Part shown: positions 1 through 8,261 of the stretch, in pieces | How positions within the stretch are numbered: the stretch's first letter is position 1 | How the letters are laid out: the number at the start of each line of letters is the position of its first letter | Source of the DNA: Bacteroidales bacterium | Lineage (GTDB): Bacteria; Bacteroidota; Bacteroidia; Bacteroidales; JAUNSR01 | Length of the DNA stretch: 47,819 bases | Direction: 5' to 3' | Assembly (NCBI GenBank): GCA_030539115.1 | Contig: JAUNSR010000001.1 | Location: 1-47,819 of the forward strand | The notes under the pieces: generated by a model | What the model saw: the letters and a program-made list of their open reading frames with translations, nothing else | What the model was told of the DNA's origin: nothing | The model's database searches: none | Made by a program: the position numbers and the translations under genes

Positions 1-42
1 TCGATTTTTACCGTCGATTTTTAAATTTTCATTGTCGATTTT
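1..42. repeat. TCGATTTTT repeat at left window edge
   Basis: The motif TCGATTTT(T) occurs three times, at 1, 14 and 35. The last two are 21 bp apart. The same motif and 21-bp period are found in reverse complement at the right edge (47783-47819), and a related stretch lies near 30520. The repeat is AT-rich, so part of the similarity could be composition, but the shared period and the CG-containing core argue for a real family. It continues past the window edge. Confidence 0.55.
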
Positions 43-380
43 AATTGACATATCTGACACAATTTTCATATAAACGATTATTGGGACTAATGGAGGGTTA
101 AAATATATTTTTGTTTGGTTTGAATTAATTTGTTAAGGTTTAAATTTTATCATTTGTATGCAACTTTAAATTACAAGCGTATTTATATATGATTTATAAA
201 ACACATTTTTGATAAAAATAATACCGCAATACAAGTCGAAAAATGAATTATCAATTATTCATTCTAATGCTAAATAGTTAATTTTACAGGCTCTAAAAAT
301 AAAGGCACCAAAATATGCACAAAAAAGAGCATATAAATGGCATATTAGCACTTTAGTATAAAAAAATTAATAATATACAG
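43..380. other. Intergenic region upstream of the CobW-like gene
   Basis: About 340 bp of AT-rich DNA with no credible gene. The stretch around 45-75, read on the minus strand, weakly resembles the GTCGGATATCTC centre of the interspersed repeat described elsewhere in this window. I could not recognise a metal-responsive operator or a clean -33/-7 promoter pair. Confidence 0.4.
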
Positions 381-1667
381 ATGAAGAAAATTGAGATTCC
401 AATACTTCTTTTGACCGGTTATCTTGGAAGCGGAAAGACAACACTTGTAAACCATATTCTTACAAACCAAAAGGGTATAAAATTTGCTGTTATCGTCAAT
501 GATATTGGTGAGGTTAACATTGATGCAGATTTGATTCAAAAAGGTGGTGTTGTTGGCAAGAAAGATGAAAGTTTGGTTGCATTGCAAAACGGGTGTATTT
601 GCTGCACTCTAAAAATGGACCTTATTGAACAGATTAACGATATAGTAAAGATGAAGAATTTTGATTATATCGTCATTGAAGCAAGCGGTATTTGCGAACC
701 TGCTCCTATAGCTCAAACAATTTGTACTATTCCAAGCATGAGCAAAGAATATACAAAAAATGGCATTGCCAAATTAGACTGTATCGCAACCGTTGTTGAT
801 GCTCTTAGACTTCAGAGTGAATTTGCCTGCGGCAAGGAGCTTACAAGAAAGAATATCGAAGAGGATGATATTGAGAACCTTATTATTCAGCAAATTGAAT
901 TCTGCAATATAATCTTATTAAACAAGGCATCTGAAGTTTCTGCTGAAGAGCTAAGCCGTATTAAACAGATTCTTACTGCTCTGCAGCCACGTGCTGAAAT
1001 AATTGAATGCGATTATGCCGATGTCGATCTTGACAAACTAATAAACACCAAGAAATTTAATTTTGAACGTGTTGCCACCTCTGCAGGATGGATCCATGAG
1101 ATTGAGAAAGGTATAACCGAGGAACAGGAAAAAGAGTCGAAAGAACATGAACATCATCACCATCACGAACACGAACACGAACATGAGCATGATAATGATG
1201 AGGATCATGAAGATCATGATCATAAAGAATGCTCTCATGATCATCATCACGAAAATTGCGAACATCACCATCACCACAATGAAAACGGCGAGGTTGAAGA
1301 ATATGGAATAAGCACTTTTGTATATTATAGACGTCAGGCTTTTGACATTGAAAAGTTTGACAAATTTATTGCCACAAAATGGAATCGGAATATTATCCGT
1401 TCTAAAGGAATTTGTTATTTCAAACATAATAGAGATATGTCATTTCTTTTTGAGCAGGCTGGAGTACAAAAGAAACTTACTGAAGCAGGGATGTGGTATG
1501 CTACAGCTCCTGAAGAAGATTTAATACAACTGCTTCAACAGGAACCGGGATTATTGAATGATTGGGATGAGAAATATGGAGACAGAATGCAAAAGATTGT
1601 TTTTATAGGTCAGAATCTTGATAAGGAGAAACTGATTCATGACTTGGATGAATGTTTGGAATTTTAA
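381..1667 (+). CDS. CobW/COG0523-family GTPase with His-rich metal-binding loop
   Basis: A 428-residue G3E-family P-loop GTPase of the CobW/YjiA/ZNG group, which are GTP-dependent metal (often zinc) chaperones. Visible motifs are the Walker A at residues 13-21 (GYLGSGKTT), the diagnostic CxCC metal site at C72, C74 and C75, an EASG switch-like motif near 100, and NKAS in place of the usual NKxD near 181. Residues about 254-303 are an extreme His/Glu/Asp tract with two Cys, a likely metal buffer, followed by the CobW C-terminal domain. It lies 222 bp upstream of the biotin leader ORF and is probably a separate unit, as the interspersed repeat and a candidate promoter lie between. The metal is inferred as Zn, but Co or Ni remain possible. 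No Zur box was recognised. Confidence 0.88.
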   Translation: MKKIEIPILLLTGYLGSGKTTLVNHILTNQKGIKFAVIVNDIGEVNIDADLIQKGGVVGKKDESLVALQNGCICCTLKMDLIEQINDIVKMKNFDYIVIEASGICEPAPIAQTICTIPSMSKEYTKNGIAKLDCIATVVDALRLQSEFACGKELTRKNIEEDDIENLIIQQIEFCNIILLNKASEVSAEELSRIKQILTALQPRAEIIECDYADVDLDKLINTKKFNFERVATSAGWIHEIEKGITEEQEKESKEHEHHHHHEHEHEHEHDNDEDHEDHDHKECSHDHHHENCEHHHHHNENGEVEEYGISTFVYYRRQAFDIEKFDKFIATKWNRNIIRSKGICYFKHNRDMSFLFEQAGVQKKLTEAGMWYATAPEEDLIQLLQQEPGLLNDWDEKYGDRMQKIVFIGQNLDKEKLIHDLDECLEF

Positions 1668-1760
1668 ATTATGTTTCAAAACAATCTATTGCCTAAGCAA
1701 AGTTTTTATTTCAAAGAGATAGACCATATTATATTTATATATCATCAATTTGTCAAATTA

Positions 1761-1828
1761 AGAGGCTAATGCTCCATTTAAATACATTTTGCGTGTATTT
1801 CATTTTTATGAGAGTTATGGTGGTTAGT
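1761..1828 (+). repeat. Interspersed hairpin repeat, copy A
   Basis: A copy of the repeat family best seen at 12932-13030. It has CTCCAT at 1772-1777, an AT-rich middle, TTTTATGAGAGTTATGG, and ATGGTG at 1817-1822. The outer stem has one mismatch. It lies just upstream of a candidate -7 box and of the small ORF before bioB. Confidence 0.55.
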
Positions 1829-1841
1829 ATCTTTAATTTGT

Positions 1842-1849
1842 TATTTTTG
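1842..1849 (+). promoter_or_regulatory. Candidate Bacteroidetes -7 box for the biotin leader/operon
   Basis: TATTTTTG fits the TAnnTTTG -7 consensus of Bacteroidetes sigma-ABfr promoters and lies 40 bp upstream of the small ORF start. A matching -33 TTTG at 19-21 bp spacing is not evident, so this is tentative. Confidence 0.35.
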
Positions 1850-1889
1850 CCAACAGTAATTTCTAAAGAAAAGAAAGCAAACTATATTA

Positions 1890-2267
1890 ATGAATAAAAG
1901 GAGTTTCAACCAAGGGATAGTTTTACGCTTTAAAAGATGGAGCCGTAAAAAATTTGGCGCATTCTGCAGTTTGGGCAAATGTGTCATTATATCTCATGTA
2001 AAAAACTCTATTGCCAATGCATCTCTTTCCAAACAAATTGGTTCTTATTCTGAAAACGCATGTTTCTTTACTGATACGACACAGTTGTCTTTAAGTTCCA
2101 TGCCGACGGATATACCATTAGATAATTTACCGGAAGAGATATTGACATATATAGTTGAAAAAGATAATTCTGATATTCCATCTTGTAGAAATTTAATTTA
2201 TACAGGAAGACACCTTATTGCCTATACTTCGGTATGGCAGTTAGGTGTCTTTTTTTGTTTATATTAA
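1890..2267 (+). CDS. Small basic ORF (possible leader protein) upstream of bioB
   Basis: A 125-residue ORF of unknown function. Its N-terminus is basic and aromatic (LRFKRWSRKKFGAFCSLGKC, then VIISHVKNSIANASLSKQ). From memory, proteins with this RFKRWSRK...SLG.CV...SIA..SL.KQ pattern recur as small ORFs in front of uptake or biosynthesis operons in Bacteroidetes; I could not check this. No signal peptide, membrane span or known domain is visible. The last ~20 codons are the arms of a strong intrinsic terminator (2208-2257), and the stop codon (2265-2267) lies beyond the hairpin, 22 bp before bioB. A ribosome finishing this ORF would therefore cover the terminator. It may be a regulatory leader whose translation controls bio expression, or a functional small protein. 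Confidence 0.55.
   Translation: MNKRSFNQGIVLRFKRWSRKKFGAFCSLGKCVIISHVKNSIANASLSKQIGSYSENACFFTDTTQLSLSSMPTDIPLDNLPEEILTYIVEKDNSDIPSCRNLIYTGRHLIAYTSVWQLGVFFCLY
2208..2257 (+). terminator. Intrinsic terminator/attenuator embedded in leader ORF, upstream of bioB
   Basis: AGACACCT (2208-2215) pairs with AGGTGTCT (2243-2250). An inner stem is formed by TGCC/GGCA and ATAC/GTAT and is capped by a TTCG tetraloop at 2228-2231. An unbroken T-run (2250-2256) follows. All features of a strong Rho-independent terminator are present. It ends 33 bp before the bioB ATG, with no TAnnTTTG box between, so transcripts reaching bioB probably have to read through it. Confidence 0.85.
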
Positions 2268-2289
2268 TGCTTAAAACATCATCACAATT

Positions 2290-3252
2290 ATGTCTAATAT
2301 AGATCAAATCACAAAGAGGATTATCGCAGGAGGAGAGATAACCTGCGATGAGGCGAAGGAGATTGTAAAGGGTGACAAAATCACCCTTTACAACTGTGCA
2401 GCAACCATTACAAAACAATGTGCAAGCAATGTATTCGATTTATGCTCGATTATGAATGCCAAATCGGGTAAGTGTTCTGAAGATTGCAAATGGTGTGCTC
2501 AGTCTGCTCATTACAAAACAGATATTGAGACTTATCCGCTTAAGGATAATAAAGAATCACTTTTTCACGCCGCTTATAATGAAAAGCAGTCAATAAACAG
2601 GTTTTCTTTGGTTACAAGCGGCAAGAAATTATCTAAAAAAGATATTAAATCAATCTGTGAAACATATACATACTTAAAAAGCAACTCAACTATAAAACTT
2701 TGCGCCTCTCTTGGGCTATTGGACAAAGAGGATTTACAGAATCTTTACAATGCAGGAGTTGGCAGATACCATTGTAATTTGGAAACCTCGCCATCAAATT
2801 TTGAGAATCTTTGCACAACCCATAGCCAGGAGGATAAAATAAACACCATTAAATGGGCAAGAGAGGTTGGAATGGAGATTTGCTCGGGTGGGATTATTGG
2901 AATGGGAGAAACCATGGAACAAAGGATCGAACTTGCTTTTAAGCTAAAGGAACTCAATATTCTTTCAATACCAATCAATGTCTTATCACCAATAAAGGGC
3001 ACTCCTCTTGAAAATATGTCTTCATTAAACCAAGATGAGATATTGACCACTGTTGCAATATTTAGATTTATAAACCCTAAGGCTTTTCTTCGTTTTGCGG
3101 GTGGAAGGAGCAATATGGATAGCAAAACACAGATGAAAGCTATGATGATCGGGGTAAACTCTGCCATAGTCGGCGACTTGCTTACTACTATTGGATCGAA
3201 AGTTGAAGAGGACAAGAAAATGATTGATAAATGCGGATACAAACTTATTTGA
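2290..3252 (+). CDS. bioB: Biotin synthase BioB
   Basis: A radical SAM enzyme that inserts sulfur into dethiobiotin, the last step of biotin synthesis. The 320 residues match the family length. The SAM-binding [4Fe-4S] Cys triad is C62-x3-C66-x2-C69 (KCSEDCKWC). The auxiliary [2Fe-2S] cluster ligands are conserved: C138 (KLCASLG), C198 (EICSGG) and an Arg in FLRFAGGR (R268). It is the first gene of a compact operon; bioA follows with a 1-bp gap after the TGA stop. A terminator hairpin lies directly upstream, so expression is probably attenuated. Cytosolic. Confidence 0.97.
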   Translation: MSNIDQITKRIIAGGEITCDEAKEIVKGDKITLYNCAATITKQCASNVFDLCSIMNAKSGKCSEDCKWCAQSAHYKTDIETYPLKDNKESLFHAAYNEKQSINRFSLVTSGKKLSKKDIKSICETYTYLKSNSTIKLCASLGLLDKEDLQNLYNAGVGRYHCNLETSPSNFENLCTTHSQEDKINTIKWAREVGMEICSGGIIGMGETMEQRIELAFKLKELNILSIPINVLSPIKGTPLENMSSLNQDEILTTVAIFRFINPKAFLRFAGGRSNMDSKTQMKAMMIGVNSAIVGDLLTTIGSKVEEDKKMIDKCGYKLI

Positions 3253-3253
3253 T

Positions 3254-4531
3254 ATGAATGATATAATAGAATTTGATAGAAAACATATATGGCATCCTTA
3301 TACTTCTACTATTAATCCTCTGCCTGTATATGAGGTTAAAGAGGCGAATGGAGTATATATTACACTTGAAAATGGGCAAAAGCTTATAGACGGTATGTCT
3401 TCGTGGTGGGCGGCTCTTCATGGATACAATAATCCCGTCTTAAATAATGCTGTTAACCAACAGATAAAAAAAATGTCTCATATAATGTTTGGCGGCTTTA
3501 CTCATAAACCGGCGGTTGAATTGGCAAAGTTGATTTTATCGTTGGTTCCAAAAGAGCTTGACAAAATATTTTATGCCGATTCGGGTTCAGTTGCTGTGGA
3601 GGTTGCTCTTAAAATGGCGGTTCAATATTGGGTGGCTAAGGGAAAAAAAGACAAGACAAATTTTGTCACAATACGTTCCGGTTATCATGGCGATACTTGG
3701 AATGCAATGTCTGTATGTGACCCTGTAACCGGTATGCATGGTTTGTTCGGAAGTGCTCTTCCTATAAGATATTTTATTGAATCTCCTCATATCAAGTTTA
3801 ATCAACCTTGGGATGAAAGCCAAATGGATGAACTTGAAAATCTTTTTAAAGAAAAGGCTGATGAGATTGCAGGGTTTATTCTTGAGCCTGTAGTTCAGGG
3901 TGCCGGAGGAATGAAATTTTATAATCCAACCTTTCTCAGCCGGGCAAGAAAATTGTGTGATAAATATAAAGTATTGCTTATTCTTGATGAAATAGCGACT
4001 GGCTTTGGCAGAACAGGCAAACTTTTCGCTTGTGAATATGCAAATATATCACCTGATATTATGTGTATCGGCAAAGCTTTAACGGGAGGATATATGACTT
4101 TTTCGGCAACCCTTGCAACTGACAATGTAGCCTCGACTATTTCTTCTGGCAATCCGGCTGAATTTATGCACGGACCGACATTTATGGGAAACCCGCTTGC
4201 ATGTGCTGTGGCAAAAGCCTCTATAGAACTTCTTTTGAGCTATGACTGGAAAGCTAAGATTAAGCATATCGAGAATAAACTAAAGGAGGGTCTCTCCAAG
4301 GCTGAGGAGTTTGAGCAAGTTGCCGAGGTAAGAGTACTTGGAGCAATCGGAGTTATTGAAATGAAAAAGCCTGTTAATATGGCTGTTCTTCAGAAGAGAT
4401 TTGTTGAAGAGGGCATTTGGGTGCGTCCTTTTGGAAAGTTAGTATATATTATGCCACCTTTCATCATTGAAAATGAAGAACTGGATAAGTTAATAAATGG
4501 CTTGATAAAAATCGTTAAGGAAATAAAGTGA
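3254..4531 (+). CDS. bioA: Adenosylmethionine--8-amino-7-oxononanoate aminotransferase BioA
   Basis: A class III PLP aminotransferase that converts KAPA to DAPA using S-adenosylmethionine as amino donor. The chosen ATG at 3254 gives 425 residues and starts 1 bp after the bioB stop; an earlier ATG at 3224 would overlap bioB and add ten residues outside the family alignment. Visible motifs are the HIWHPYT start of BioA proteins, [10 protein letters not shown] (49-58), the PLP-contacting [12 protein letters not shown] (244-255) and the Schiff-base lysine K274 in GKALTGGY, the same number as in E. coli BioA. bioF starts 1 bp after its stop. Confidence 0.96.
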   Translation: MNDIIEFDRKHIWHPYTSTINPLPVYEVKEANGVYITLENGQKLIDGMSSWWAALHGYNNPVLNNAVNQQIKKMSHIMFGGFTHKPAVELAKLILSLVPKELDKIFYADSGSVAVEVALKMAVQYWVAKGKKDKTNFVTIRSGYHGDTWNAMSVCDPVTGMHGLFGSALPIRYFIESPHIKFNQPWDESQMDELENLFKEKADEIAGFILEPVVQGAGGMKFYNPTFLSRARKLCDKYKVLLILDEIATGFGRTGKLFACEYANISPDIMCIGKALTGGYMTFSATLATDNVASTISSGNPAEFMHGPTFMGNPLACAVAKASIELLLSYDWKAKIKHIENKLKEGLSKAEEFEQVAEVRVLGAIGVIEMKKPVNMAVLQKRFVEEGIWVRPFGKLVYIMPPFIIENEELDKLINGLIKIVKEIK

Positions 4532-4532
4532 A

Positions 4533-5690
4533 ATGTTTTTAGATAAAATAAATCAAGAATTGGATATCCTCAAAGAAAAAGGAAATTTCAGAGAGTTAAG
4601 AGATATCGATTCAATTCTATCAAAACCGGGAATGGTAAACCTAAGTTCGAATGATTACCTTTCTTTAGGAAGCGATGAATTGTTAAGAAGAGAATTTTTA
4701 GAATATGCGCTTGAAAACAATTTAAGATTAACTTCTTCATCGTCAAGACTTCTTACAGGAAACACAAATGAATATATAGAGCTTGAAAATAAGCTTGCCT
4801 CACTGTATGGGTCTGAAAAAGCTATTGTTTTCGGATCGGGATTTCATGCAAATGAAGGTATTCTGCCCGCTGTAAGTAATGAAAAGACACTAATACTTGC
4901 CGACAAACTTTCGCATGCAAGTTTGATTGATGGGCTTAGGCTTTCCTCGGCAAAAAACATAAGATATCGACATAATGATTATGATCAGTTAAACAGACTT
5001 ATAGCTGAAAACAGCTCTTTATATGAGAAAATAATCATTGTTACAGAATCTATATTCAGTATGGACGGTGATGAAGTCGATCTTGAGAGGTTAGTAGAGA
5101 TTAAAAAATCATATAATAATATTTTGATCTACCTGGATGAAGCTCATGGTGTAGGTGTAAGAGGCAAAAACGGACTTGGTTGTGCTGAAGAGAAAGGTGT
5201 AATTAAGGATATCGATTTTTTAATTGGAACTTTTGGTAAGGCTTTAGCTTCAGTGGGTGCATATATTATTTGCAATAATTGTGTATATGAATATCTAATA
5301 AATAAAGTAAGACCTTTTATTTTCACGACAGCTCTGCCACCTATAAATCTTGCATGGAGCCTGTTTATTATGGATAGAATAGCGTCTATGGATCAAAGAA
5401 GAGAAAGGTTGAAAAAGATTTCACAAAAGATGCATTCTTATATCGAAAGTGCTTCTCAGCCGGTGATAAGTTCTTCGCATATAATCCCTGTAATGATTGG
5501 AGAGAGCTCTAAAGCGTGCAGTATAGCCGAACAACTCCAGAAACTTGGCTTTTGGGTAATGGCGGTAAGACCTCCAACAGTTTCCGAGGGAAAGGCAAGG
5601 TTAAGAATCTCATTGTGCGCTGATATGGAAGAGAAACAGATTGATTCTTTGATTAGGGCTCTTAAACAATTGGTTCCTCCATACGAGTAA
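4533..5690 (+). CDS. bioF: 8-amino-7-oxononanoate synthase BioF
   Basis: An alpha-oxoamine synthase that condenses pimeloyl-ACP/CoA with L-alanine to form KAPA. It has 385 residues, normal for the family. The PLP lysine is K236 in GTFGKALAS, the cofactor Asp/His motif is YLDEAHGVGVRG (200-211), and NDYLSL (40-45) and the SRLLTGN substrate loop (71-77) are intact. It follows bioA with a 1-bp gap; bioG follows after 35 bp. It takes the pimeloyl chain released by BioC/BioG encoded just downstream. Confidence 0.96.
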   Translation: MFLDKINQELDILKEKGNFRELRDIDSILSKPGMVNLSSNDYLSLGSDELLRREFLEYALENNLRLTSSSSRLLTGNTNEYIELENKLASLYGSEKAIVFGSGFHANEGILPAVSNEKTLILADKLSHASLIDGLRLSSAKNIRYRHNDYDQLNRLIAENSSLYEKIIIVTESIFSMDGDEVDLERLVEIKKSYNNILIYLDEAHGVGVRGKNGLGCAEEKGVIKDIDFLIGTFGKALASVGAYIICNNCVYEYLINKVRPFIFTTALPPINLAWSLFIMDRIASMDQRRERLKKISQKMHSYIESASQPVISSSHIIPVMIGESSKACSIAEQLQKLGFWVMAVRPPTVSEGKARLRISLCADMEEKQIDSLIRALKQLVPPYE

Positions 5691-5725
5691 AAAATAAAAT
5701 TTCATTATAGACTTAAAATTTTGGT

Positions 5726-6391
5726 ATGCAAACTGTCTTTCTAAAGAATAACAATGCAGAGAATTTGATTGTGTTTTTCTGTGGCTGGGGAATGGATATT
5801 GAACCGTTTAAAAACAAATTTGATTCATTAAAAAACTCCGATATTTGTTTGTGCTTTGATTATCAAGATGTTTTTTTAAATACAGATGTATTCAAAAAAT
5901 ATAATAATAAGACAATAATTGCTTGGTCCTTGGGTGTCTATATTGCATCTCTTTTTGCAGATACTATAAACCCGGAAAGAATGATTGCCATAAATGGAAC
6001 TTTATTTCCTATTGACGATGAAAAAGGCATTGCAAAAAATATATTCTTTTCTACTTTGGATAATATTTCTGAAGAGAATATAGCTCGTTTTCAAAGAAGA
6101 ATGTGCGGCTCAAAAAGTTCGTTTAAAGACTATATAGATATAAAACCCAAAAGGAGCATTGAGTCACTGAAAAGTGAACTGAAATTTATTAGTGAACTTT
6201 ATGAAAACTATTCTTCAGCATTTATCACTAAAAGAAAATGGGATTTGGCTGTTATTGGCAGTAAGGATTTGATATTTACTCCGGAGAATCAGAAAAAAGG
6301 ATGGTCAGAAAATTCTCAAAAGACTATCATTGTTGATGAGTCTCATTATTTTCCTGCAATTCCTTTATTAGATCTAAACTTATATGAATAA
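5726..6391 (+). CDS. bioG: Pimeloyl-[ACP] methyl ester esterase BioG
   Basis: A 221-residue alpha/beta hydrolase of the BioG (DUF452) type, which cleaves the methyl ester of pimeloyl-ACP to stop chain elongation, as BioH does in E. coli. Features seen are CGWGMD near 19-24, the nucleophile elbow AWSLG with S68, a candidate acid D181 in GSKDLIFTP, and the histidine H207 in DESHYFP. The stop codon overlaps the bioC start by 8 bp (ATGAATAA), implying translational coupling with its functional partner. No bioH, bioV or bioW is present. Sequence conservation in this family is low, so the call rests on motifs plus context. Confidence 0.93.
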   Translation: MQTVFLKNNNAENLIVFFCGWGMDIEPFKNKFDSLKNSDICLCFDYQDVFLNTDVFKKYNNKTIIAWSLGVYIASLFADTINPERMIAINGTLFPIDDEKGIAKNIFFSTLDNISEENIARFQRRMCGSKSSFKDYIDIKPKRSIESLKSELKFISELYENYSSAFITKRKWDLAVIGSKDLIFTPENQKKGWSENSQKTIIVDESHYFPAIPLLDLNLYE

Positions 6392-7136
6392 AGCAATTAT
6401 AAAGAATAGATTTTCCAAGGCTTGTAAAAGCTATTCTGAAAGTGCGGTTGCGCAACAAATGATAGCGTCCAGACTTGCTTCACTTATTGGAAATATAAAA
6501 ACTGATAAAACAGACAGTGTACTTGAAATTGGCTGCGGATCAGGACGATTGACACAGGCAATTTATGACCTATATCATCCGGAAAAATATATTGCCAATG
6601 ATTTGTCTGCTAATTGGGAAGAACAAATCAAACAGATAGGCAATATAGAGTTTATATCGGGAGATGCGGAAAAGATTGATTTTAAAGACAATTTTGATAT
6701 TATTGCCTCAGCCTCAACTTTTCAGTGGTTTTCTGATTTTGAGTCGTTTTGTTCAAAAATCAGAAACAATATGCATACAAATTCTCTTTTTGCTTTTTCA
6801 ACCTTTATACCTGGCAATTTTATTGAAATAAAAAATCTGACAGGGATAGGACTTGAATACTTATCGTTTGAATCAATAGAAAATATTCTTTCAAAGGATT
6901 ATGAAATAATTTACAGCAATAATGAGAATATAAGGCTTCATTTTAAAACCCCATACGATGTTTTAAATCATTTAAGACAAACAGGTGTAACAGGAATAAC
7001 AAATTTTAAATGGAACAAAGAAAACCTTCTGGACTTCTACAATAAATACAATTCGGAATATAAATGCCGTGACATGGTTACCCTTACTTATATTCCTGCC
7101 TATTTTGTTGCAAGACTAAAGAAAGAATCTAAATAA
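6384..7136 (+). CDS. bioC: Malonyl-[ACP] O-methyltransferase BioC
   Basis: A SAM-dependent class I methyltransferase of 250 residues. It methylates malonyl-ACP so that fatty-acid synthase can build the pimeloyl chain. The SAM-binding motif I is VLEIGCGSGRLT (46-57); motif II is near SGDAEKIDF, and the BioC-typical FQWFSDF lies near 113-119. The N-terminus (NRFSKACKSYSESA) is the usual BioC opening (F..AA.tYd..A). It overlaps bioG by 8 bp, and bioD follows after 45 bp. BioC and BioG bracket the pimelate pathway. Confidence 0.94.
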   Translation: MNKAIIKNRFSKACKSYSESAVAQQMIASRLASLIGNIKTDKTDSVLEIGCGSGRLTQAIYDLYHPEKYIANDLSANWEEQIKQIGNIEFISGDAEKIDFKDNFDIIASASTFQWFSDFESFCSKIRNNMHTNSLFAFSTFIPGNFIEIKNLTGIGLEYLSFESIENILSKDYEIIYSNNENIRLHFKTPYDVLNHLRQTGVTGITNFKWNKENLLDFYNKYNSEYKCRDMVTLTYIPAYFVARLKKESK

Positions 7137-7181
7137 CTTATTTTGAAAACAAACAGAATCTAAAAATTTAATTATATACAA

Positions 7182-7823
7182 ATGAAGGGAACATATTTTA
7201 TTTCAGGAATAGACACCAATATAGGTAAAACAATTGCTACAGGATATGTAGCTGTGAAGCTAATGAAAAAAGGAGTTAATGTTATCACTCAAAAGATGAT
7301 ACAAACAGGAAATGTTGGATATTCTGAGGATATTGATTTACATAGAAAAATAATGGGAATCGATTATACCGTTGATGATAAAGAGGGATTGACTGCTCCT
7401 CAGATTTTCTCATATCCTTGCTCTCCTCACCTTGCAGCAAGAATCGATAAAAAACCTGTGGATATTTCTGCTATTGAAGATGCCACAAAAGAACTTGAGA
7501 AAAGATATGATGTAGTCTTATTGGAAGGTGCGGGAGGATTAATGGTTCCTGTTACTGAAGATTTTCTAACTATTGACTATATCAAGAAACATAACTATCC
7601 TTTAATATTTGTTACCGGTTCAAGACTTGGAAGCCTGAATCACACCCTACTGAATTTTGAAGTTTTAAAAAACAAAGGAATAAATCTTTATAAGGTTATA
7701 TATAATAAATATCCAAAAGGAGATAGTATTATAGAGGCTGATTCGTTGGAATATATTAAGAATTATCTCTCTAAAAACTTTCCTACCTCCTCTCTTGAAA
7801 TAATGGAGGAGATTAATAAATAG
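7182..7823 (+). CDS. bioD: Dethiobiotin synthetase BioD
   Basis: An ATP-dependent carboxylase that closes the ureido ring of DAPA to give dethiobiotin. The 213 residues match the family. The P-loop-like GIDTNIGKT spans residues 9-17 (typical GTDTGVGKT), with a possible substrate-binding Lys in TQKMIQTG and the conserved EGAGGLMVP near 115-123. It is the last gene of the bio operon; a clear terminator lies about 200 bp downstream at 8027-8060. Confidence 0.95.
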   Translation: MKGTYFISGIDTNIGKTIATGYVAVKLMKKGVNVITQKMIQTGNVGYSEDIDLHRKIMGIDYTVDDKEGLTAPQIFSYPCSPHLAARIDKKPVDISAIEDATKELEKRYDVVLLEGAGGLMVPVTEDFLTIDYIKKHNYPLIFVTGSRLGSLNHTLLNFEVLKNKGINLYKVIYNKYPKGDSIIEADSLEYIKNYLSKNFPTSSLEIMEEINK

Positions 7824-8026
7824 CTTTTATTTAGATAAAAATTTTATTATAGCTCTTCTTTTGATTATATTTGGGATGCTTTGAGTACGTATTTTTATGA
7901 CTCCCTGATTTATATATCCTTATGTATAAGTCATCAATCTCTGTCATTCAAATCTAAAGCTTCAAGAAATTCTTGAATTTTTTAACTCAAAGCATTTTTA
8001 CCGGTATTTCCGGTATTTAAAAACAA
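7824..8026. other. Untranslated region after bioD
   Basis: About 200 bp without a gene. It contains a short direct duplication, CCGGTATTT at 8001 and again at 8010. Nothing else was recognised before the terminator. Confidence 0.4.
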
Positions 8027-8060
8027 TTAACCGCTTCTTTTGGGAGCGGTTAATTTCTTT
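8027..8060 (+). terminator. Intrinsic terminator of the biotin operon
   Basis: A perfect 9-bp stem, TTAACCGCT (8027-8035) with AGCGGTTAA (8045-8053), and a 9-nt loop, followed by TTTCTTTT on the plus strand. It is positioned to end the bioB-D transcript. Confidence 0.8.
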
Positions 8061-8070
8061 TATATATAAT

Positions 8071-8200
8071 TTATTATTTACACGAATGTACAAATGCACC
8101 ATTCATATACGGTTTGTCGGATATCTCACCTTTGTATGGGTCATGGCGATTTCATTTATACATCTTATATTCTTTGACACTAAGAAATTTATGTACTCAT
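8071..8200 (+). repeat. Interspersed hairpin repeat, copy B (with partial second unit)
   Basis: Shares with copy C the segments GTACAAATG, CCATTCATATAC, TTTGTCGGATATCTCA and CATGGCGATTTCATTT. The outer stem CACCAT (8097-8102)/ATGGCG (8143-8148) carries one mismatch. From 8151 the sequence continues with a degenerate second unit (CATTTATACATCTTATATTC, then TGACACTAAG), the same head-to-tail arrangement as copies C and D. It sits between the convergent bioD and glycosidase genes. Confidence 0.7.
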
Positions 8201-8261
8201 AATATACATCTTATTGGTTTTTCAGCTTCGGGTAAATTATCTCTCTCTAATTTTTATTCCT

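Noticed and set aside
1038..1427. Minus-strand ORF rich in Met, Phe and Ile opposite the CobW-like gene
   Set aside because: It is the antisense reading of the His/Glu/Asp-rich tract; repeated CAT/GAA codons read backwards give Met/Phe runs. No independent coding signal.
1828..2290. Biotin operator (BirA box) or known riboswitch upstream of bioB
   Set aside because: I looked for a long dyad of the TTGTAAACC...GGTTTACAA type and for riboswitch cores and saw none; only the terminator and leader ORF are supported.
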